Below, in pieces: positions 58,383 to 64,000 of a stretch of 64,000 bases of DNA. The DNA is taken from assembly GCA_030704615.1 (NCBI GenBank), contig CM060732.1:20832001-20896000 (forward strand), read 5' to 3'. Below the pieces are notes generated by a model that saw only the letters and a program-made list of their open reading frames with translations, was not told the origin of the DNA and did not search any database. Made by a program: the position numbers and the translations under genes. Position 1 is the first letter of the stretch, and each line of letters starts with the position of its first letter. Source of the DNA: Takakia lepidozioides (Eukaryota > Streptophyta > Takakiopsida > Takakiales > Takakiaceae).

Positions 58383-61300
58383 ATGGAGGTGGCAAAAGAG
58401 TTAAGTAATATCGAGAGATTCAATGGTGAGGGTTTTGCCATGTGGAAGTATCAGATGAAAGCAATTTTTAGAGGAAAAGAGCTTATGCCCGTTGTTGATG
58501 GGACTGAGCCAAAGCCAGCCAAAGTGCATGGAGTCAACGGAGCACCGGACGTTGATCTGGACCCAGTAGCAGTGATTAAATGGGTGAAGCGTGACAATCA
58601 AGCGATTGGTCTTCTATGCCAGGTAGTGGATCGAAGACAGCTAAAGAACATGATGGGTTGTGAGACATGAGCCACTTTCTGGTAGAAGCTCGGCATCGTG
58701 CATGAGCAACGATCAGCTGAGAATGTTTTTCGCCTTCAAGAAAACTTTTACAAATGCATTATGGAGGACGGAGAAGACATAGCAGATTTTCTTGGCAAAA
58801 TTGAGCTCATTATCAATTCGCTGAGAGGCATGGGAGATGCCAGCTATAGAGATTCGGCAGTTATTGCCAATATTCTTTGCTGGGGGGCACTCTTCATTAG
58901 GCTAGAACACCATCTGCGATCAATACTTTACCGGAGAGGGGGTTTTGAAAAAAAACAATTGCACGAAATATATGTATGGGAAGGGGTATGATTGGTTAAA
59001 ATATTAAAGTATACATAGGGGATAATGCATTTACATAAACTTTACAAAGATCTATAAATACATATAAAAAGACAAATTATATATTTTTTTTCTGCATTTG
59101 TTGATGGGATTGACCCTAAGACTTAAATTTTTCTCTCTTTTTGTACGGGGAGGACTTTTTTAAAAATAAAAATTTGTACAAGTTTTTATACACAAGGGAT
59201 GGGTAAATGCGTAATTAAAATACATACAAGGGGTCAATATCAGTGTACAATGCTGAGTACAGAGGTATTAAAAAACATGTCTTGATCGCACATGTTATGA
59301 GATTTATATGAATAGTGAACCCCCCGAGATTCTTTGCAACTTGCCAACATATCTCAGTCATTTCAGATTAGCCTGGGATAGTGTGCCGGATGGACCAAAA
59401 AAGAACATTGAAATATTGACCTCACGGCTGCTGACAGAGGAGGGAAGAGCAAAGACTGAGGCGAGTGAGATGGCAGCCAAGGCATTCTTGGCAGCGAAGA
59501 AAGGTCAGAACTCGAAATGTTTTGCTGAAAAGAGCTCAAAGCCAAAGTTAACAGCTGAGCAAGGTGAAGCAAGAAGGGCTGCCATAGCCAAGGAGAAGGA
59601 GGAGATGACCTGCTTCAAATGTGGCAAGACAGGGCACTGGAAGCGGGAGTGCCCAGAAAAGAAAAAAAAAAACGGTGATGCCAAAGAAGAGAAGCACGTG
59701 GGATCTACGTACAAGGCGTGGATGGCTGATACAGTATACAGTTCAAGCTCAAAGGACAAAGATGCATGGATCACTGATACTGGTGCCAATACTCACATGA
59801 CAGACCGAAGGGGGGTTCAAGTCTTAAAGAGACATTGCCATGCTTGAGGAGACCGTAGAAGGCGTTGGTGGCATCGAGTATCCGGTGGTTGGCATCGGCA
59901 ATATTGACATCCGGGTGAAAGCTGGAGACGGATGGTATGATAGCGAGCTCACGGATGTTTTACATGTCCCGGGGTTGGGATGGAATCTTTTTTTCGATCT
60001 TGAGAATTGCTAACATGAACGTTGCTACTATGCATACCAAGAGCAGTTGCACCCTCATGCAAGATGGCAAGGTGGTCATGGAAGGGTATGTCAAAAATGA
60101 CATGTGGCATCTGCATATCAAAGTCACAACATCCAAAACTCAAGCATTTTTGGCAGGAGCTTTTGTAGGAGAATCTGCTGCGGGCCAGAGTTTAGAGCTT
60201 TGGCATAGAAGACTTGGCCACGTGAACTGTCAGTCAGTCTTGACAACGGAAGCGATGGTGGATGGATTAAACCTCACAAACAAGAAGAAGCCTGAGTTTT
60301 GTGAAGGTTGTGCTTTTGGAAAGCATCACAAGAGTAAGTTCTCAAAGAAGACATTCAAAGTGCGAGCAGCAGCAGTGGGAGACTTGGTTCACACTGACTT
60401 ATGTGGACCATTCAGTACAAGATCAGTTGGAGGAGCGAAGTACTTCATCTTGTTCAAGGATAATCACTCGGCTTATAGAGTGGTGTATTGCATTACAAAG
60501 AAGTCTGAAGCTTTAAGGTGTCTCAAGAATTTTTTGTCCCTGATGAAAAGAGAAACTGGTCAAACAATGAAGGTGTTGCGATCAGATCGTGGTGGCGAGT
60601 TCACAGGGAAGGATTTTGAAAAATATCTCACAGACATTGAGGCAAAGCATGAGATGACTACTGCATACACACCTGAGCAAAATGGAGCCAGTGAGCGTGA
60701 GAATAGAACCATTATGGAGATGGTGAGAAGCATGATCTATTTTAGCAATGTGTATCCATGGTTTTGGGGTGAGGCCTTACATACAGCGGTATACACTCTG
60801 AATAGAACATCGACATGCACGTTGCTCGACAAGACTCCATTTGAAGCCTGGAATAAGGAGCGGCCATCTGTATCGCACATGAGAGTCTTTGGGTGTGATG
60901 TCTATGTGCATGTTCCCAAAGAATTGAGGACAAAGCTCGATTCAAAAAGCACGAAGGGTGTTTTTATGGGATATAGCTTGACGAGTAAAGCCTATAGAGT
61001 CTGGCTACCCCACAAGAGAAGAATTGAGGAGAGCAGGGACGTTTTGTTCAATGAGGAGGCAGTTCAGGTAAGAAGTGAAGACCGCGATGCATGGAGCAAG
61101 TCAATCGTGCAATACAACCTAGAGCCCGAGGGTGACATGGCTGACACCACACAAGGAGTTGTGGCGTTCCTCCAGGCTCCAGTAGAAGGTAACACTTCAG
61201 TGGGAGGAAGTGAATCAGTGCAGCCAGGAATAGATGTCTTGGTGGAAGATGTCCACTTGGCACCAATCAGTCCCAGAGCGGAGAACATGATGAACGTGTC

Positions 61301-63050
61301 AAATTTGGGGTTTGATGAGCGACCAGCAGCCTCAGCAAGTCAGCCACCAGACTTGGTCCCAAGATGTGTTGACCGACCACCCAAGACCATCTCACCAACA
61401 GTTGTGGTCGATGAAGATACAACCGAGCTGGAGCCAAGAGCCAGGAGAGCTCCGAACATGTATGGAGACTGGTTTTACCCTGGTCGGCATCATGCTTGTG
61501 TTGCCAACTATGATGGCCACTTGTCTGAGGAGCCAGACAGCTATGACGCAGCGCTAAATTGTAGCGAAAGCAATGAGTGGAAAAAGGCTATGGTGGAGGA
61601 GTATCAATCACTCTTGGAGAATGAGACTTGGTAGCTCGAGCCTCTTCCACCTGGGAGAAAGAAAATTATATGCAAATGGGTGTATAAGCTTAAGCTTAAC
61701 GTTGATGGAGGCATTGATCGCTTCAAGGCACGTCTGGGTTACACCCAGCGAGCCGGCGTTGATTACACTGAAACGTTTTCACCTGTTGCGAAATTTGATT
61801 CCATTCGCACCATATTGTCAGTTGCGACAGTGTTGGATTTAGATATCACGCAATTCGATGTGAAGACTGCGTTCCTCTATGGAGAAATCACCGAGGAAAT
61901 CTATATGGAGCAACCGCGTGGTTTTGTTGATCCCAGCCAACCTATAGCTGTATGCCGACTCAAGAAATCCTTGTACGTGCGGCAAGCTTCTAGGGCATGG
62001 AATCGAAAATTCAATAGCTTCGTTCAGACCTTTGGCTTAATTCCAAGCCAAGCCGATCCTTGTGTGTATTATAGCACAACAGAACCCAAGCTAATTTTGG
62101 CGATATTTGTTGATGATGGTCTGATTTGCAGTCACAGATCAGACAATGTCAATGATATTTTAGGCTACATGGGGAAGACGTTCAAAATTACACAAGGATT
62201 GCCAGAGATATATGTTGGTCTTCACATCACGAGGGACCGTGCCAATCGTGTCATGCATGTCGATCAGACAAGATACGTCCTACGTATGCTTCAAAAGTTT
62301 GGATTTTCCGATGCCCATTCAGTCTTTGTGCCTGCTGATCCAAACAGTCGTCTTGACAACATCACCAGAAAAGATAAAGACACGATCACCACCTACCCCT
62401 ACAAGGAAATTGTAGGCAGCCAAATGTTTGCATCTATGGGCACTCGACCAGACATTTCTTTCTTGGTGAGCAACGTGGCCAAATATAGCGAACGACCAAA
62501 GCAGGCTCACTGCAATGCCGGGTGATGAAGTACTTGAGAGGTTCACCAAACCTAGCCCTCACCTACTCAGTCACAAAAGAGCCAAACATTCTTATTGCTT
62601 ACTGTGATTCAGATTATGCTGGAGATATTGATGCTTAGGGATTGTGATACTTCTCAACGGGTCTTTTTGCATGGATGAGTCGAAAGCAACCATGCACCTC
62701 TGGGAGCACTACGGAGTCTGAGTACATTACAGAGGCAATGGCCACGAAGGAGATCATATGGCATCGCAGGCTTCTCCAAAGCATTGGATGCCCCCAGCCT
62801 CACCCCACCCCTCTCTACAGTGACAACCAGTCAGCCATACGGTTGGTACACAATCCGGAATTTCACCGGAGGACAAAGCACATAGATGTGGCTTTCCACA
62901 TCATTAGAGAGCATTAGGAAGAGGGCCATATCGACATTCGTTATGTGCCTACAGTCAATCAAGTCGCTGATGTGCTTACCAAGCCACTAGCAGTTACTAA
63001 CAAATTTCAGCAAATGCGCAGTCTACTTGGACTACAACCAGCAGCTTGAG
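58383..63050 (+). pseudogene. Copia gag-pol, interrupted
   Basis: Gag begins at the ATG at 58383 (MEVAKELSNIERFNGEGFAM). The zinc knuckle CFKCGKTGHWKREC is at about 59,611-59,652. Protease has WITDTGANTHMTD near 59,770. The pre-integrase domain has LWHRRLGHVN..C..CAFGKHH, integrase has VHTDLCGPF and VLRSDRGGEFTGK near 60,575, and TAYTPEQNGASERENRTI. Reverse transcriptase has QFDVKTAFLYGEI near 61,850 and LAIFVDDGLICS near 62,100. RNase H has STTESEYITEAMATKE near 62,705. Breaks include a TGA near 58,668, frame changes around 59,820-60,010, a TAG near 61,632, stops near 62,636, and the MITE in gag. Confidence 0.92.
58881..59328. mobile_element. MULE-like MITE inserted in copia gag
   Basis: A 9-base direct repeat, attctttgc, flanks it at 58872-58880 and 59329-59337. 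Ends are tggggggcactcttcat and, inverted from the right, tcggggggttcactattcat. Nine-base duplications are typical of Mutator-like elements. The 448-bp interior is AT-rich and non-coding. Gag reads AVIAN-IL before it and CNLPTYLSHF after it, so the insertion splits one frame. Confidence 0.85.
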
Positions 63051-63110
63051 ATTTTTTGAAAGCTACACGCCTTCGTTACTTTAGATGAGTGTGTTATCGT
63101 TGAGTGGGAG

Positions 63111-63482
63111 TGTTGAATGGGTTGTTTTCTGCAACTCCAACACAGTGCCAGCTTTGTAGGATGTCACCGCTGCACCACCGCACCTTCTAGCGGTGACTTA
63201 GCTAGGGCTCCTACAAATTAGCAATACTATCATGCCACCGCAGCTCTATATATACCTCAGCTCGTATGGAGCGAACTCTCTCTCCAGATTGTTATATGCA
63301 ATTAGCCTCATGATGTTTTTTTGGCAAAAAGACACTTTCAAGGTTAATCTAGCTTTGTCTGCAAAGTGTGTAGTGGTGTGTAGTACCGGTTCTTGATTGC
63401 ACTAGTTATTCACTGTTTGCTATGTAGAGTTTGTGTCATGTATGTCTCCTTTTCAGTGAACTTGCAACCACTACATTTAACA
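63111..63482 (+). repeat. 3' LTR of the copia element
   Basis: It is a direct repeat of 57800-58171 and is preceded by the purine-rich tgagtgggag. Near 63,370-63,395 it has an extra gtagtggtgtgtagtacc stretch relative to the 5' LTR. Confidence 0.93.
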
Positions 63483-64000
63483 TCACTGCGCAAGAGGTGC
63501 GTACATATTTCTGGAACCTCCAAGTTTGTGTGTTTCTGGGTCTCTCCCTTCACAATATCAGTTGGGTGCCAGTATATTCACTCTAGGTTTCAAAACGGAG
63601 TTGAGTCCTTAGCAAATGTTGCCAGGATCTTTTGGTTGGTCTAATTTAGTATGTCAGGTTTCGTTTGAGGGCATGAGAGAGACTGAGATATCGATCGACA
63701 TGACTCGTCCGTGTAAACAGCTTGCAGAATGTCTAGCCTAGTATTGTTACTCTTAACAAGTACAACAGCAGTAGAAAGATTCCTAGATGTAGCATATACC
63801 GAGTCATGAGTGTACATGTAGCTAGTGCATGGGCAATAAACACGTAGTTACTTAGACGTTTCAGTAGTGTGTAATGGTTGCTTGGGAGATCCAGGAATTA
63901 TATCGTTATTGAGACCGTACTGGTCAATTTTGATGTGTACAGTAGACCATTGACTGTTAAGCTTAGTATGCCTTCTGTGGTGGTTGGATCGTTGCGGGAT

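Larger units (their letters stand above)
57800..63482 (+). mobile_element. Ty1/copia LTR retrotransposon inserted in GH3-duplicate exon 2
   Basis: Two direct 372-bp LTRs (57800-58171 and 63111-63482), each tgttg...aaca, bracket gag-pol in copia order (integrase before reverse transcriptase). The 5-base duplication tcact flanks it at 57795-57799 and 63483-63487. Joining the flanks restores GH3 exon 2. The LTRs differ by an insertion each and several substitutions. Confidence 0.96.
56275..64000 (+). pseudogene. GH3: Partial, broken GH3 duplicate
   Basis: From 56275 the sequence repeats 28886 onward with a few percent divergence: exon 1 (ATG at 56341), the intronic LINE with its micro-inversion, exon 2 (from 57704), and after 63483 the end of exon 2 and intron 2 to the window edge. 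Exon 1 has two frameshifts: two extra bases near 56,635 (ttgttgtgcac against ttcttgcac), which lead to a premature stop, and a lost base near 56,750. Exon 2 is split by a copia element. The rest of the gene, if copied, lies beyond the window. The frameshifts alone make it non-functional. Confidence 0.9.

Overview
The window is nuclear DNA of a land plant. It has spliced genes with GT-AG introns of about 55 to 2,900 bases and plant gene families: a PPR-SMR protein, a trihelix factor, a full-size ABCG/PDR transporter and a GH3 amido synthetase. Transposons of nearly every order fill the rest. The Ty3 element carries a chromodomain and resembles the Tcn1-like chromoviruses reported from mosses and lycophytes, so a non-seed plant (lycophyte, fern or bryophyte) is the best guess. 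This is an inference; no marker fixes the species.

Layout. 1-9.5 kb: a three-exon PPR-SMR gene on the minus strand (1866-3946), a Ty1/copia reverse transcriptase remnant (4.9-5.5 kb), a small trihelix-type gene on the minus strand (6.1-6.6 kb) and a 1.2-kb foldback element (7.1-8.3 kb). 9.5-24.4 kb: one PDR-type ABC transporter gene, modelled as 23 exons encoding about 1,496 residues. Its largest intron is packed with LINE 3'-end fragments. 24.4-28.9 kb: intergenic, with a non-autonomous hAT element that has TIRs and an 8-bp target duplication and contains a tRNA-derived SINE. 28.95-33.0 kb: a five-exon GH3 gene (653 residues). Its first intron begins with GC and contains a LINE fragment.

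33.8-40.2 kb: a decayed chromovirus with two LTRs. The primer-binding site is an exact 11-nt complement of the predicted 5' end of its own RNA, 31 bases after the TATA box. This is the arrangement of self-primed Tf1/sushi elements. A small ORF with its own TATA-like box lies between pol and the 3' LTR. 40.2-56 kb: a transposon graveyard. It holds two piggyBac-like TTAA elements, a broken hAT transposase gene split by a Harbinger-type MITE, a transposon-like ORF related to DUF7869 proteins, a telomere-like tandem repeat, and a 2.5-kb Harbinger-type element.

56.3-64.0 kb: a second, broken copy of the 5' half of the GH3 gene, including the same intronic LINE with the same internal micro-inversion. 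A 5.7-kb Ty1/copia element (372-bp LTRs, TSD tcact) has inserted into its exon 2, and that copia is itself split in gag by a 448-bp MULE-like MITE (9-bp TSD). The copia primer-binding site matches the anticodon region of initiator methionine tRNA, as in Drosophila copia. The order of events reads: LINE into GH3 intron, micro-inversion, segmental duplication, copia insertion, with the MITE entering that copia copy or its progenitor.

The four host genes do not form a pathway. The transporter and the GH3 enzyme could both bear on hormone or defence chemistry, but nothing here links them.
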